Origin: Caballeronia sp. SL2Y3
Lineage (GTDB): Bacteria > Pseudomonadota > Gammaproteobacteria > Burkholderiales > Burkholderiaceae
Direction: 5' to 3'
Assembly: GCF_022879575.1 (NCBI RefSeq)
Contig: NZ_CP084260.1
Location: 372,001 to 436,000 of the forward strand
DNA length: 64,000 bases
Shown: in pieces, positions 10,971 to 20,505 of the stretch
Layout of the letters: each line of letters opens with the position of its first letter
Position numbering within the stretch: the first letter of the stretch is position 1
Made by a program: the position numbers and the translations under genes
The notes under the pieces: generated by a model
Told to the model about the DNA's origin: nothing
What the model saw: only the letters and a program-made list of their open reading frames with translations
Databases searched by the model: none

Positions 10971-11436
10971 GCGGCGGGTGTTTGGCGCGTGAGAGGTGGC
11001 GCGATGTGGACGGCGCATGCGTGACGCGATGCGGGCGGCGCGTGCGGGGCCCGGGTCCGGCGTGGCCGGAAGTAGGAGCGCACGCCGCGGCTCGAACGCA
11101 TGCAGAAACCCCGCGTCGACCTGACCGGCGTGGGCGTACTGCATGAAGCGGTGACGGCGCCTAGCGGCGTGTGTTCGGCGACGCGATGTGAGGGGCGCCT
11201 CGTTGGCGCGCGTCCGGACTCGTTCAGCGGTGAATGCCGGCGACGTCCGCCGCGCGTGTTCGGCGACCGTAAGTTGGGGCCCGTGCTTGGCACGAGAGAG
11301 GCGCGCGAGGAGCGCCTGCTTGACACTAAGAGGCGTGCGTGCGGCGGGCGAGTGGCGGCGCGACGTGCGCCGCGCGTGCCTAGCGCGCGGGCGGCGCGTG
11401 AGCGGCAGGCGAAAAGCGCGCTGCCGCTTGCTAGAC
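10971..11436. other. Gene-free spacer between glnE and recN with degenerate repeats
   Basis: This 466-base stretch between convergent glnE and recN has no credible gene. It is very GC-rich and filled with degenerate copies of the glnE terminal motif GTGTTTGGCGATGGGATGTG. Variants occur near 10978, 11170 and 11258, and weaker ones near 11283. A longer copy of the glnE 3' end is listed separately. I found no clear terminator with a T tract here. Confidence 0.7.
11066..11191 (+). pseudogene. Decayed duplicate of the glnE 3' end
   Basis: Positions 11066-11191 align with glnE 10844-10970 almost end to end, with one one-base indel in the last 48 bases. By eye about 70% of bases match. Shared blocks include GCGGCTCGA, CGCGTCGA and GAAGCGGTGACGG, and both copies end in GATGTGA. 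Translated, the copy reads RTPRLERMQKPRVDL where GlnE reads HTLRLDGMEKARVDP. An internal TAG follows the RK codons and there is no start, so it is a non-coding relic of a partial tandem duplication. Confidence 0.7.
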
Positions 11437-13089
11437 TCACGCCGCCAGCATCTCCTTCGCGTGTTTGCGCGTCGTCGCGGTTATTTCGATACCGCCGAGC
11501 ATCCGCGCCACTTCCTCGATGCGCTTTGCCTTGTCGAGCGGCGTCACGGTGCTGACGGTGCCGCCCGCATCGTCGGACGACTTCGCCACCTGAAAATGCT
11601 GATCCCCGCGCGCGGCCACTTGCGGCAAGTGCGTGACGCACAGCACCTGACGGTCGCGCCCGAGTTGATGCAGGAGCCGCCCGACGACTTCCGCGACGCC
11701 GCCGCCGATGCCCGTGTCCACTTCGTCGAAAATGAGCGTCGGCGTCGGGCTCGCGGTACTCGCGATGACGGCGAGCGCGAGGCTGATACGCGCCAGTTCG
11801 CCGCCCGACGCGACCTTCGCGAGCGGCCGCAACGCGACGCCCGCGTGACCGGCAACGCGGAACTCGATCTGCTCCAGCCCATTCGCGCCGCCTTCCGCAA
11901 GCGGCACGAGCGCGACTTCGAAGCTGCCGCCCGCCATCGACAATTCCTGCATGCCTTCGGTGACCGCTTTCGAGAGCGACTTCGCGGCCTTCGCGCGCGC
12001 CTTCGAAAGCACGTTCGCTTCGGCGAGATACGCGTCTTTCGCTTTCGCGGCGGCGGCGTTCAGCGCGTCGAGATCGGCGGCGGCGTCGAGTTCGGCAAGC
12101 TGACGGCGGCGCGTTTCGTGTTCTTCCGGCAGCGCTTCGGGCTGAAGGCGGAACTTGCGCGCCGTCGAATGAAGCTGATCCATGCGCTTTTCGACTTGCG
12201 CGAGCCGGTCCGGGTCGAGCTCCAGCCGCTGCGCATAGTGCGACAGCGAGTAGGCCGCCTCCTGCAACTGGATTTCGGCCGGTTCGAGTGAAGCGAGCAC
12301 GTCGTTGAGCGCCGGGTCGATGTCGGCGAGAGAGCGCAGCTTCGAAATGATGGCGCCGAGCTGGGAGATCATCGCGTCATCGGATTCGGACAGCGCGCCG
12401 AGCGCGTTCTGCACGCCGTCGATCAGACTCGCCGAGTGCGACAGCCGATGATGCTCCGCGCTCACTTCCTCCCATTCGCCGGACTGGGGCGCGAGCTTGT
12501 CGAACTCGCTGAGTTGCCAGGCGAGGCGTTCGCGCTCCAGTTGCAGTTCGCGGTCGCGGCTTTGCGCGGCATCGACGGCCTGCTGCGCTTCGCGCCAGGC
12601 CCGCCACGCGCGATTCACGGCGGCGGCCGTATCGACCAGGCCGGCGTGCGTGTCGAACAGCTCGCGCTGCGCGTCGGGACGCATCAATAATTGATGCGCG
12701 TGCTGGCCGTGGATATCCACGAGCATTTCGCCGACTTCGCGCAATTGCGTGAGCGTCGCCGGCGTGCCGTTGATGAATGCGCGCGAGCGGCCGCTCGAAT
12801 CGATCACGCGGCGCAGCATCACCGAGTCGCCGTCCTGCGAGAGCGCGTGCTCGTCGAGCCAGCGAACCACTTGCGGGTGCGTGCCGAACTCGGCGGTGAT
12901 GTCCGCGCGCGGCTCGCCGGTGCGCACGACGCTCGCATCGGCGCGGGCGCCGAGCGTGAGGGCGAGGGCGTCGATCAGAATCGACTTGCCCGCGCCGGTT
13001 TCACCCGAAAAAACCGTGAAGCCCGAATCGAATTCGATGTCGAGCGCGGCGACGATGACGAAGTCTCGAATGGAGAGATGACGGAGCAT
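11437..13089 (-). CDS. recN: DNA repair protein RecN
   Basis: SMC-like ATPase that acts early in recombinational repair of double-strand breaks. The 550-residue protein starts MLRHLSIRDFVIVAALDIEF. The Walker A motif GETGAGKS lies at 29-36 and the Walker B region LIFDEVDTGIGG at about 452-463. An ABC-type signature SGGELARI precedes it, and two long helical coiled-coil segments fill the middle. Length is normal. It follows nadK on the minus strand by 35 bases, so the two are probably one operon, the order seen in other Burkholderiaceae. Confidence 0.96.
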   Translation of the reverse strand: MLRHLSIRDFVIVAALDIEFDSGFTVFSGETGAGKSILIDALALTLGARADASVVRTGEPRADITAEFGTHPQVVRWLDEHALSQDGDSVMLRRVIDSSGRSRAFINGTPATLTQLREVGEMLVDIHGQHAHQLLMRPDAQRELFDTHAGLVDTAAAVNRAWRAWREAQQAVDAAQSRDRELQLERERLAWQLSEFDKLAPQSGEWEEVSAEHHRLSHSASLIDGVQNALGALSESDDAMISQLGAIISKLRSLADIDPALNDVLASLEPAEIQLQEAAYSLSHYAQRLELDPDRLAQVEKRMDQLHSTARKFRLQPEALPEEHETRRRQLAELDAAADLDALNAAAAKAKDAYLAEANVLSKARAKAAKSLSKAVTEGMQELSMAGGSFEVALVPLAEGGANGLEQIEFRVAGHAGVALRPLAKVASGGELARISLALAVIASTASPTPTLIFDEVDTGIGGGVAEVVGRLLHQLGRDRQVLCVTHLPQVAARGDQHFQVAKSSDDAGGTVSTVTPLDKAKRIEEVARMLGGIEITATTRKHAKEMLAA

Positions 13090-13124
13090 GGACGCTTCGG
13101 GAAGGGTTCGGCAAAGATGTGCGG

Positions 13125-14018
13125 TCAGACAGACGAGTCCTGCGAAGGATGCTCGTTCCAGTGCAGTTTCTTGCGCAGCGTGGCGTACGTGCTGTAGCCG
13201 ACCGGATGCAGCACCGGCACGGTATGCCGGGAGCGCCGCACCTCGATGGCGTCGTTCAGTTCGACGGCGGTGAACGACTGCATGTCGAAGTTCACGTTCA
13301 CGTCGCGCCCGCCGATGATCTGAATGGTGACCTTCGAGTCGTCCGGCAGCACGATCGGACGGTTCGAAAGCGAGTGCGGGGCGATCGGCACGAGCACGAA
13401 GCCTTGCAGCTGCGGATGCAGAATCGGCCCGGCGGAAGACAGCGCGTACGCCGTGGAGCCGGTCGGCGTCGCGACGATCAGCCCGTCGGAGCGCTGGTTG
13501 TACATGAAGTGGCCGTCCACCGACACGCGCAGTTCCGCCATGCCCGAGAAGCCGCTGCGATTCACGACCACGTCGTTGAACGCGAGCGCGTGGTAGATGG
13601 GCTTGTCGTTGCGCACGATGCGCGCTTCCAGCAGGCTGCGCTCTTCGCGCTCGAACTGCCCGGCGAGCATTTGCGGCACGCGTTCGTGCATTTCCTTGAG
13701 CGGGATGTCGGTGATGAAGCCGAGCCGCCCGTGATTCACGCCGATGAGCGGCGTTCTGTACGGCGCAAGCTGACGGCCCACGCCGAGCATGGTGCCGTCG
13801 CCGCCGAGAACGACGGCCACATCCGCACGCGCGCCGATCTCCGCGATGGACAGCGCGGGATAGTCGGTCACGCCGACATCCTTCGCGGTGCCGGCTTCGA
13901 ACACCACGTCGAAGCCCTGGTTCGCAATGTGCTCCGCGAGCGATCGCAGCGGCGCCTCGATGCCGGGCGTGTTGGTTCGCCCGACCAGGGCGACCGTCTT
14001 GAATTGGCCAATTTCCAT
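13125..14018 (-). CDS. nadK: NAD kinase
   Basis: Phosphorylates NAD to NADP in the cytosol. The 297-residue protein contains the GGDG catalytic motif (LGGDGTMLG, residues 72-75), then the [11 protein letters not shown] nucleotide loop and the [19 protein letters not shown] block that defines the family. The start [20 protein letters not shown] is typical. It is divergent from hrcA and immediately upstream of recN on the minus strand, so the 14019-14204 spacer should hold promoters for both directions. Confidence 0.96.
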   Translation of the reverse strand: MEIGQFKTVALVGRTNTPGIEAPLRSLAEHIANQGFDVVFEAGTAKDVGVTDYPALSIAEIGARADVAVVLGGDGTMLGVGRQLAPYRTPLIGVNHGRLGFITDIPLKEMHERVPQMLAGQFEREERSLLEARIVRNDKPIYHALAFNDVVVNRSGFSGMAELRVSVDGHFMYNQRSDGLIVATPTGSTAYALSSAGPILHPQLQGFVLVPIAPHSLSNRPIVLPDDSKVTIQIIGGRDVNVNFDMQSFTAVELNDAIEVRRSRHTVPVLHPVGYSTYATLRKKLHWNEHPSQDSSV

Positions 14019-14204
14019 GCCGGCATTACACCATAGGTCGAAGGCGAAAAGAACCGGAGCCGCGCGGTCTCTGACGCGTCCGGTTTGTCGCTAGAATGGA
14101 GCGGACATTGAACGATCGGCGCGCCGCCGAACGCACCGCGAAGCGGCGCGAGCCCGCGGCGGCAGCCGTCGCCGCGCTTTGACACGTTGCGTTAAAATTT
14201 GCCC

Positions 14205-15221
14205 ATGCTAGACCCACGTGCACAAACCCTCCTGAAAACGTTGATCGAGCGTTACATCGCCGAAGGTCAGCCGGTCGGTTCGCGCACGTTATCACGGCAC
14301 TCCGGCCTCGAACTGAGTCCCGCCACCATCCGCAACGTGATGTCGGACCTCGAGGACTTGGGCCTCGTCGCCAGTCCGCATACGTCGGCGGGGCGCATTC
14401 CCACGCCGCGCGGCTACCGCCTGTTCGTCGACACCATGCTCACGGTCGAAGCCCCGCAGGACGAGGCGATGACCACGGCCGTCAAGACGCGCCTGCAAGG
14501 CCAGGAGCCGCAGAAGATCGTCGCGGCGGCGGCGAGCGTGTTGTCCAGTCTGTCCTCGTTTGCAGGCGTGATCCTCACGCCGCGCCGCAGCCACATGTTC
14601 AAGCAGATCGAGTTCATGCGGCTGTCGGACAAGCGCATTCTGCTCATCATCGTGACGCCGGAAGGCGACGTGCAGAACCGCATGATGGCCACGCAGCGCG
14701 ACTACTCGCCCTCGCAACTCACGGAAGCCTCCAATTACATCAACGCGCATTTCGCGGGCCTGTCCTTCGACGAAGTGCGCCGCCGGCTGCGCGAGGAAAT
14801 CGACCAGTTGCGCGGCGACATGACCACGCTGATGCAAGCGGCGGTCGTCGCGAGCACGGCCGAGACCGATCCCGGCGAGACCGTGCTGATTTCCGGCGAG
14901 CGCAACCTGCTCGAAGTCGCGGACCTTTCGTCCGACATGGCGCGGCTGCGCAAACTCTTCGACCTCTTCGACCAAAAGACGAGCCTCCTGCAATTGCTGG
15001 ATGTATCGAGTCACGCGCAGGGCGTGCAGATTTTCATCGGCGGGGAATCGAATCTCGTGCCGATCGAGGAGATGAGCGTCGTGACCGCGCCGTACGAAGT
15101 GAACGGCAAGATCGTCGGCACGCTCGGCGTGATCGGCCCGACCCGCATGGCCTACAACCGCGTGATTCCCATTGTCGATATCACGGCGCGCCTGCTGTCG
15201 ATGTCGCTCAGCCAGCAATAG
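14205..15221 (+). CDS. hrcA: Heat-inducible transcription repressor HrcA
   Basis: HrcA represses class I heat-shock genes by binding the CIRCE inverted repeat, with GroEL as its thermosensor. The 338-residue protein has an N-terminal winged helix ([41 protein letters not shown]), a GAF-like middle and the C-terminal [23 protein letters not shown]...YNRVI block. The ATG at 14205 ([10 protein letters not shown]) matches the family start; an in-frame TTG six bases earlier is a less likely alternative. I see no CIRCE element upstream of hrcA, grpE or dnaK, so the target is probably elsewhere, such as groESL. Confidence 0.95.
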   Translation: MLDPRAQTLLKTLIERYIAEGQPVGSRTLSRHSGLELSPATIRNVMSDLEDLGLVASPHTSAGRIPTPRGYRLFVDTMLTVEAPQDEAMTTAVKTRLQGQEPQKIVAAAASVLSSLSSFAGVILTPRRSHMFKQIEFMRLSDKRILLIIVTPEGDVQNRMMATQRDYSPSQLTEASNYINAHFAGLSFDEVRRRLREEIDQLRGDMTTLMQAAVVASTAETDPGETVLISGERNLLEVADLSSDMARLRKLFDLFDQKTSLLQLLDVSSHAQGVQIFIGGESNLVPIEEMSVVTAPYEVNGKIVGTLGVIGPTRMAYNRVIPIVDITARLLSMSLSQQ

Positions 15222-15315
15222 CCAGCAATAGCGCGCCTTTGCGGTCATCTTGCCGCGCCGTCGAACGCGCCGCCACTAGGCCGTTCGGCCGATGCAGCGT
15301 GCTGGAACGCGCCGC

Positions 15316-15321
15316 TATAAT
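15316..15321 (+). promoter_or_regulatory. Perfect TATAAT -10 element upstream of hemH
   Basis: A consensus TATAAT lies 38 bases before the hemH ATG. The position 17 bases upstream (TGCAGC) is a poor -35, so the promoter would be weak or need an activator. Confidence 0.4.
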
Positions 15322-15359
15322 GGCCGTCACCTTTCGATGACTTTCGGCCGCCTTGCCCT

Positions 15360-16427
15360 ATGCGTTTCGACCTCGAGTTGCCCTCGCAGCCCAGCGCCTC
15401 GCATCGCGTCGCGGTGCTGCTGATCAATCTCGGCACGCCGGACGCGCCCACGCCGCGAGCGGTGCGCAAATATCTCGCGCAGTTTCTGAGCGATCCGCGC
15501 GTCGTCGAAATTCCCGCGTTCATCTGGCAAATCATTCTGCGCGGCATCATACTGCCGTTTCGCGGGCGCGCATCGGCGAAAAAATACGCGCAGGTGTGGA
15601 TGCCCGAAGGCTCGCCGTTGCGCGTCTATACGGAGCGGCAGGTCGAAGGCTTGCGGCGGCTTTTTGCGGCGAACGACTATCACGTCATCGTCGATTACGC
15701 GATGCGCTACGGCACGCCGGGCATCGGCGCCATGCTCAATCAGCTGAAGCTGGAAGGCGCCGATCGCATTCTGCTCGTGCCGATGTATCCGCAGTATTCG
15801 TCGTCGACCACGGCCACCGCTTTCGACGACGCCTTTACCGCGCTCAAGCGCGTGCGCAATCAGCCGGAGATCCGCACCATTCGCCATTACGCGGACCATC
15901 CCGCGTATATCGCGGCGCTCGCCGAGCAGGTGCGTGACTACTGGCGGCTGCACGGCCAGCCGGACTTCGCCTCGGGCGACAAGCTCGTGCTGAGTTTTCA
16001 CGGCGTGCCGAAGCGGACCATGGACCTCGGCGACCCGTACCACGACCAATGCCAGTTGACCGGCTCGCTGCTCGCCTCCGCGCTGGGGCTCACGCCCGTG
16101 GAATGCCGCGTGACGTTCCAGTCGCGCTTCGGCCGCGCGGAGTGGCTGCAGCCGTACACCGCGCCGACGCTCGCGGAACTGGGCGCGGCCGGCGTGAAGC
16201 GCGTGGACGTGTTCTGCCCCGGCTTCACGGCGGACTGCCTGGAAACGATCGAGGAAATCGGCATCGAAGTGCGCGACGAGTTTCTGCAGGCGGGCGGCAA
16301 GGAGTTCCATCGCATTGCCTGCCTGAACGCGTCGCCGGCGTGGATCAAGGCGCTAGGCGAGATCGCGGCACAACATCTGCAAGGATGGCCTGTACAGGCC
16401 ACGCAACCGGTGACGGTGGCGGCCTGA
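15360..16427 (+). CDS. hemH: Ferrochelatase
   Basis: Inserts ferrous iron into protoporphyrin IX, the last step of protoheme synthesis, at the cytoplasmic membrane face. The 355-residue protein shows the conserved histidine in [10 protein letters not shown] (His214) and the acidic residue in DCLETIEEI (Glu295). The N-terminal [11 protein letters not shown] and central [14 protein letters not shown] motifs are family hallmarks. The ATG at 15360 follows a good -10 element. It lies 138 bases after hrcA and 25 bases before the S4 gene. Heme genes beside heat-shock genes are a normal Burkholderiaceae arrangement. Confidence 0.96.
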   Translation: MRFDLELPSQPSASHRVAVLLINLGTPDAPTPRAVRKYLAQFLSDPRVVEIPAFIWQIILRGIILPFRGRASAKKYAQVWMPEGSPLRVYTERQVEGLRRLFAANDYHVIVDYAMRYGTPGIGAMLNQLKLEGADRILLVPMYPQYSSSTTATAFDDAFTALKRVRNQPEIRTIRHYADHPAYIAALAEQVRDYWRLHGQPDFASGDKLVLSFHGVPKRTMDLGDPYHDQCQLTGSLLASALGLTPVECRVTFQSRFGRAEWLQPYTAPTLAELGAAGVKRVDVFCPGFTADCLETIEEIGIEVRDEFLQAGGKEFHRIACLNASPAWIKALGEIAAQHLQGWPVQATQPVTVAA

Positions 16428-16452
16428 AACCGCTCATCGCACGAGAATCACC

Positions 16453-16860
16453 ATGAATTACAAGATCACGACGGAACCGGGCGCGCGCCTGCGCATCGAC
16501 AAATGGCTGTGGGCCGCGCGTTTCTTCAAGACGCGCTCGCTCGCGAGCGACGCAGTGGAGAAAGGCCGCGTGAGGATCGGCGGCGCGAACGTGAAGCCGT
16601 CGAAGGACGTGCGTGTGGGCGATATCGTCGAGATCGATATCGAGCGGATCGTGTGGCAGGTGCAGGTGCTGGGCCTCTGCGACGTGCGCGGGCCCGCGCC
16701 GGTGGCGCAGACGCTCTATGCCGAGACGGACGAAGGCCGGACCAAGCGGCTGGCGGAAGCGGAACGGCGCAAGACGTTTCGTGAGCCGGCAGCCGGCATG
16801 CAGGGCAGGCCGACGAAGCGCGACCGCCGCATCATCGACAGATTTTCAGGTTCGGATTGA
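16453..16860 (+). CDS. hslR: S4-domain RNA-binding protein, Hsp15 (HslR) type
   Basis: Small heat-shock protein that binds dissociated 50S subunits carrying nascent chains and recycles them. Of 135 residues, the N-terminal S4 RNA-binding domain is clear: RLRIDKWLWAARFFKTRS, AVEKGRVRIGG, VKPSKDVRVGDIVEI. A basic C-terminal tail (GRPTKRDRRIIDRFSGSD) follows. It lies 25 bases after hemH and inside a heat-shock cluster, which supports the Hsp15 assignment over a generic S4 protein. Its last 29 bases overlap a small antisense gene. Confidence 0.88.
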   Translation: MNYKITTEPGARLRIDKWLWAARFFKTRSLASDAVEKGRVRIGGANVKPSKDVRVGDIVEIDIERIVWQVQVLGLCDVRGPAPVAQTLYAETDEGRTKRLAEAERRKTFREPAAGMQGRPTKRDRRIIDRFSGSD

Positions 16861-16993
16861 AGAATTCTTCGACCGTCGCGTGAACGCCGCCGTACTCGGT
16901 GGTGCGCGCGGTCAGGGCGCCGGACATGCAGATGGTCGTGGTCCCCGCGACGAGTACCAGGGCGACCACCGCGATGGCAAAGGTCAGTTTCAT
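16832..16993 (-). CDS. Small signal-anchored protein of unknown function (53 residues)
   Basis: Starts MKLTFAIAVVALVLVAGTTT and ends in FFNPNLKICR. The first ~20 residues form one hydrophobic segment, so it is a signal anchor or a secreted micro-protein; two cysteines follow (ICMSG and KICR). A GGGGG ribosome site lies five bases before the ATG at 16993. It is antisense to the last 29 bases of the S4 gene. A possible promoter (CCTCAA and AGTGTA read on the plus strand at 17141-17146 and 17118-17123, spacer 17) lies upstream. Function is not recognisable. Confidence 0.6.
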   Translation of the reverse strand: MKLTFAIAVVALVLVAGTTTICMSGALTARTTEYGGVHATVEEFFNPNLKICR

Positions 16994-17117
16994 GGTACCC
17001 CCGGAAACGGGAACGGCGGCTGGACGACCGCGCGAGAATCAGGAAATTGGCGACGCGCAAGCGGTTTGAAGCAATCGTAGGATTAGGGTTAACGTGCGTC
17101 CTGCGGTGCTTGATCGA

Positions 17118-17146
17118 AGTGTAGGTGAGCCGCTGCATTCCCTCAA
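17118..17146 (-). promoter_or_regulatory. Candidate promoter for the 53-residue protein
   Basis: On the minus strand TTGAGG (17146-17141) and TACACT (17123-17118) are 17 bases apart. Each matches four of six consensus positions. It points toward the small gene starting at 16993. Confidence 0.35.
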
Positions 17147-17240
17147 TCTCAATTTACGCGATGCGGCAAAACGTCCGTTACCGCTTATTGCGCGCACGGC
17201 CGTACTGGCACACTGACGTTCAATTTTGATCTGACAAAGC

Positions 17241-17268
17241 CTTGAAAACTTTTCCGCTGCCCCAATTT
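17241..17268 (+). promoter_or_regulatory. Sigma-32 (RpoH) heat-shock promoter of grpE
   Basis: CTTGAAA (17241-17247) and CCCCAATTT (17260-17268) are 12 bases apart, close to the RpoH consensus CTTGAA...CCCCATNT. It lies about 87 bases before the grpE ATG and explains heat induction of grpE and probably the downstream genes. Confidence 0.75.
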
Positions 17269-17354
17269 CGGCAGCTAGCGCGAGGAAGCGCGCCGGCCGT
17301 CGATGGCCGGCGGCATTCCCGATCCATCCAATCACGGTAATGACACTCAGCGAC

Positions 17355-17957
17355 ATGGAAAACACGCAAGAGAATTCAGCGAGCCAGAACCCCACGCCCG
17401 CCGACGAAAACGCGCGCCAGGCCGCCGACTCCAATCAGGCAGCAACGCAGGCCGCCTCGGCAGACGGCACTGCCGCGCCGGAAGCCGCCGCGAACAGCAC
17501 GAACGCCACCGAAACTGCACTGGCCGAAGCGCAAGCCCGCGTGGCCGCGCTGCAGGAAGAGTTCCTGCGGGCGAAGGCGGAAACGGAGAACGTACGCCGC
17601 CGCGGCCAGGAAGATGTGGCGAAGGCGCACAAGTTCGCCATCGAAAACTTCGCCGAAAATCTGCTGCCGGTGCTCGACAGCCTCGAAGCCGCGCTCGCGG
17701 ACCAGTCCACGGATCTCGCCAAGGTGCGCGAAGGCGTCGAACTGACGCTGCGCCAGTTGACGGGCGCGCTGGAAAAGGGCCGCGTCGTCGCGCTGAATCC
17801 GGTCGGCGAGAAGTTCGACCCGCATCGTCATCAGGCCATCTCCATGGTGCCGGCGGATCAGGAGCCGAACACCATCGTTGCAGTGCTGCAGAAGGGCTAC
17901 ATCATCGCCGACCGCGTGCTGCGTCCGGCGCTCGTCACCGTCGCTGCGCCGAAGTAA
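17355..17957 (+). CDS. grpE: Nucleotide exchange factor GrpE
   Basis: Releases ADP from DnaK, driving the chaperone cycle. The 200-residue protein starts [11 protein letters not shown], has an acidic disordered N-terminus, a long helix ([22 protein letters not shown]) and the C-terminal beta domain with [28 protein letters not shown] and [13 protein letters not shown]. The ATG at 17355 is preferred over the one at 17340, which would add MTLSD; neither has a strong ribosome site. A sigma-32 promoter lies upstream and the thioredoxin-like gene and dnaK follow. Confidence 0.94.
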   Translation: MENTQENSASQNPTPADENARQAADSNQAATQAASADGTAAPEAAANSTNATETALAEAQARVAALQEEFLRAKAETENVRRRGQEDVAKAHKFAIENFAENLLPVLDSLEAALADQSTDLAKVREGVELTLRQLTGALEKGRVVALNPVGEKFDPHRHQAISMVPADQEPNTIVAVLQKGYIIADRVLRPALVTVAAPK

Positions 17958-17976
17958 GCCCGCGAGGTTCGCGATC

Positions 17977-18372
17977 ATGGCCAACGTGCCCGTCGATTCG
18001 ACCGCTTTCTCCGTCTTCGAGATGCAGGAACTGGACGCCGCCGGCTTCGACGCCGGGCTGGCGTCGGCGGGCGACGAACTGGCCGTCGTGTTCTTCTGGG
18101 GCCTCGACTGCTTCAACTGCGAGATCGCGAAAAAAGCGATGCTCGCCCAGCCCGACGCCATTCGCGCGCTCGGACTGAAGTGGTTTCACAGCAATGTGTA
18201 CGAGCATCGCGAGCTAGGCCGCCGGTTCATGTTGCACGGCGTGCCGACGTGGTTCTTCTTTCACCGCGGCAAGCGGCTCGGCCGCGCAACCGGCTGGCAC
18301 GGTCTCGCGCAGTTCGAGGCGGCGGTCGCGGCGGCGCGCGAGAAAATCCGCGCGGCGGCAGCAAAGGAATGA
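17977..18372 (+). CDS. Thioredoxin-fold protein with CFNC active site
   Basis: A 131-residue cytosolic thioredoxin-like protein (no signal peptide). The redox motif is WGLDCFNC (Cys45, Cys48), not the usual CGPC, followed by EIAKKAML and the strand-loop GVPTWFFFHRGKRLGRATGW containing the cis-proline. The start at 17977 is 19 bases after grpE. Its place between grpE and dnaK, both heat-induced, suggests a redox role during protein stress. The partner is unknown. Such a gene at this place is usual in Burkholderiaceae. Confidence 0.8.
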   Translation: MANVPVDSTAFSVFEMQELDAAGFDAGLASAGDELAVVFFWGLDCFNCEIAKKAMLAQPDAIRALGLKWFHSNVYEHRELGRRFMLHGVPTWFFFHRGKRLGRATGWHGLAQFEAAVAAAREKIRAAAAKE

Positions 18373-18551
18373 CGCGAGCCGGAGCGCAAAAAGTTATAGA
18401 CCGCATTGCATTCAGGGTCTTGAAAACGAAACCGGCGCTCTTATCTTGCGTATAGGTATGAATTTTGGGCGTTCGGCCCGTTGAATCGGCCGCAAAAGCC
18501 GGCGTTCCCCGGCCGCAGCGCCAAAGCGATCAAAGCTAGGAGAGTATAAAA

Positions 18552-20504
18552 ATGGGCAAAATCATCGGCATCGACCTCGGCACCACGAACTCGTGCGTGG
18601 CGCTGATGGAAGGCAATCAGGTCAAGGTCATCGAGAACTCGGAAGGCGCGCGCACCACGCCGTCGATCATCGCGTATATGGATGACAACGAGATCCTCGT
18701 CGGCGCGCCTGCCAAGCGTCAGTCGGTCACGAATCCGCGCAACACGCTGTACGCAGTCAAGCGCCTGATCGGCCGCCGCTTCGAAGAGAAGGAAGTGCAG
18801 AAGGACATCGGCCTGATGCCCTACAAGATCGTCAAGGCCGACAACGGCGACGCATGGGTCGAAGCGCACGGCCAGAAGCTCGCGCCGCCGCAAATCTCGG
18901 CGGAAGTGCTGCGCAAGATGAAGAAGACCGCTGAAGACTACCTCGGCGAGCCGGTGACGGAAGCCGTCATCACGGTTCCGGCGTACTTCAACGACAGCCA
19001 GCGTCAGGCAACCAAGGACGCGGGCCGCATCGCCGGTCTGGAAGTCAAGCGCATCATCAACGAACCGACGGCAGCCGCGCTCGCGTTCGGCCTCGACAAG
19101 GCTGAAAAGGGCGACCGCAAGATCGCCGTGTTCGACCTGGGCGGCGGCACGTTCGACATCTCGATCATCGAAATCGCGGATGTGGACGGCGAAATGCAGT
19201 TCGAAGTGCTCTCCACGAACGGCGACACGTTCCTGGGCGGCGAAGACTTCGACCAGCGCATCATCGATTACATCATCGGCGAGTTCAAGAAGGAGCAGGG
19301 CGTCGATCTGTCGAAGGACGTGCTCGCGCTGCAACGCCTGAAGGAAGCCGCTGAGAAGGCGAAGATCGAACTGTCGTCCACGGCGCAGACCGAAATCAAC
19401 CTGCCGTACATCACGGCGGACGCGTCCGGTCCGAAGCACTTGAACCTGAAGATCACCCGCGCGAAGCTCGAAGCGCTCGTGGAAGACCTGATCGAGCGCA
19501 CGATCGAACCGTGCCGCATCGCCATCAAGGATGCTGGCGTGAAGGTCGGTGAAATCGACGACGTGATTCTCGTCGGCGGCATGACGCGCATGCCGAAGGT
19601 GCAGGAAAAGGTGAAGGAGTTCTTCGGCAAGGAACCGCGCCGTGACGTGAACCCGGACGAAGCCGTGGCCGTGGGCGCCGCGATTCAAGGTCAGGTTCTG
19701 TCGGGCGACCGCAAGGACGTGCTGCTGCTCGACGTGACTCCGCTCTCGCTCGGCATCGAGACGCTCGGCGGCGTGATGACGAAGATGATCAACAAGAACA
19801 CCACGATCCCGACGAAGCACTCGCAGGTGTATTCGACGGCGGACGACAACCAGAGCGCCGTGACGATCAAGGTGTTCCAGGGCGAGCGCGAAATGGCCGC
19901 AGGCAACAAGCTGCTCGGCGAGTTCAACCTCGAAGGCATTCCGCCCGCACCGCGCGGCGTGCCGCAGATCGAAGTGACCTTCGATATCGACGCGAACGGC
20001 ATTCTGCACGTCGGCGCGAAGGACAAGGCGACCGGCAAGGAAAACAAGATCACCATCAAGGCGAACTCGGGTCTGACGGATGCCGAAATCGACAAGATGG
20101 TGAAGGACGCCGAAGCCAACGCCGAAGAAGATCACAAGCTGCGCGAGCTGGCCGATGCCCGCAACCAGGGCGACGCGCTGGTCCACAGCACGAAGAAGGC
20201 GGTTGCCGAGTACGGCGACAAGGTCGAGGCTTCGGAGAAGGAAAAGATCGAAGCCGCGCTGAAGGACCTCGAAGAGGCGCTGAAGAACACGTCGAGCGAC
20301 AAGGCGACGATCGAAGCGAAGATCGAGGCGCTGGCTACGGCATCGCAGAAGCTCGGCGAAAAGATGTACGCGGACATGCAGGCGCAGCAAGGCGCGGCGG
20401 GTGCGGCTGCCGGTGCGGCCGGCGCGGAAGCGGCATCGGCTGGCGCGAGCCAGCAGCATGACGATGTCGTCGACGCCGACTTCAAAGAAGTGAAGAAGGA
20501 CTAA
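18552..20504 (+). CDS. dnaK: Chaperone protein DnaK (Hsp70)
   Basis: ATP-dependent chaperone that binds exposed hydrophobic segments with help from DnaJ and GrpE. The 650-residue protein starts [21 protein letters not shown], has [17 protein letters not shown] and [13 protein letters not shown] in the ATPase domain, the [10 protein letters not shown] linker and substrate domain, and ends [10 protein letters not shown]. Codon use is tighter and less G+C-extreme than neighbours, as expected for a highly expressed gene. AGGAG ribosome site at 18538-18542. It is followed by a strong hairpin before dnaJ. Confidence 0.98.
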   Translation: MGKIIGIDLGTTNSCVALMEGNQVKVIENSEGARTTPSIIAYMDDNEILVGAPAKRQSVTNPRNTLYAVKRLIGRRFEEKEVQKDIGLMPYKIVKADNGDAWVEAHGQKLAPPQISAEVLRKMKKTAEDYLGEPVTEAVITVPAYFNDSQRQATKDAGRIAGLEVKRIINEPTAAALAFGLDKAEKGDRKIAVFDLGGGTFDISIIEIADVDGEMQFEVLSTNGDTFLGGEDFDQRIIDYIIGEFKKEQGVDLSKDVLALQRLKEAAEKAKIELSSTAQTEINLPYITADASGPKHLNLKITRAKLEALVEDLIERTIEPCRIAIKDAGVKVGEIDDVILVGGMTRMPKVQEKVKEFFGKEPRRDVNPDEAVAVGAAIQGQVLSGDRKDVLLLDVTPLSLGIETLGGVMTKMINKNTTIPTKHSQVYSTADDNQSAVTIKVFQGEREMAAGNKLLGEFNLEGIPPAPRGVPQIEVTFDIDANGILHVGAKDKATGKENKITIKANSGLTDAEIDKMVKDAEANAEEDHKLRELADARNQGDALVHSTKKAVAEYGDKVEASEKEKIEAALKDLEEALKNTSSDKATIEAKIEALATASQKLGEKMYADMQAQQGAAGAAAGAAGAEAASAGASQQHDDVVDADFKEVKKD

Positions 20505-20505
20505 G

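Larger units (their letters stand above)
16994..17354. other. Spacer upstream of grpE
   Basis: About 360 bases between the divergent small gene and grpE. It is less GC-rich than its surroundings. It holds a candidate minus-strand promoter near 17118-17146 and the sigma-32-type promoter of grpE near 17241-17268. I see no gene in it. Confidence 0.6.

Noticed and set aside
10463..11146. Long plus-strand frame overlapping the glnE end and the spacer
   Set aside because: Out of frame with glnE and made of the repeat-rich spacer; no start signal or domain.
14179..14198. TTGACA and TAAAAT before hrcA as a promoter
   Set aside because: The two elements are only eight bases apart, far too close for sigma-70.
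18419..18450. CTTGAAA upstream of dnaK as a second sigma-32 promoter
   Set aside because: The -35 half is good but the place for CCCCATNT reads CTTATCTT, so I could not support a promoter.
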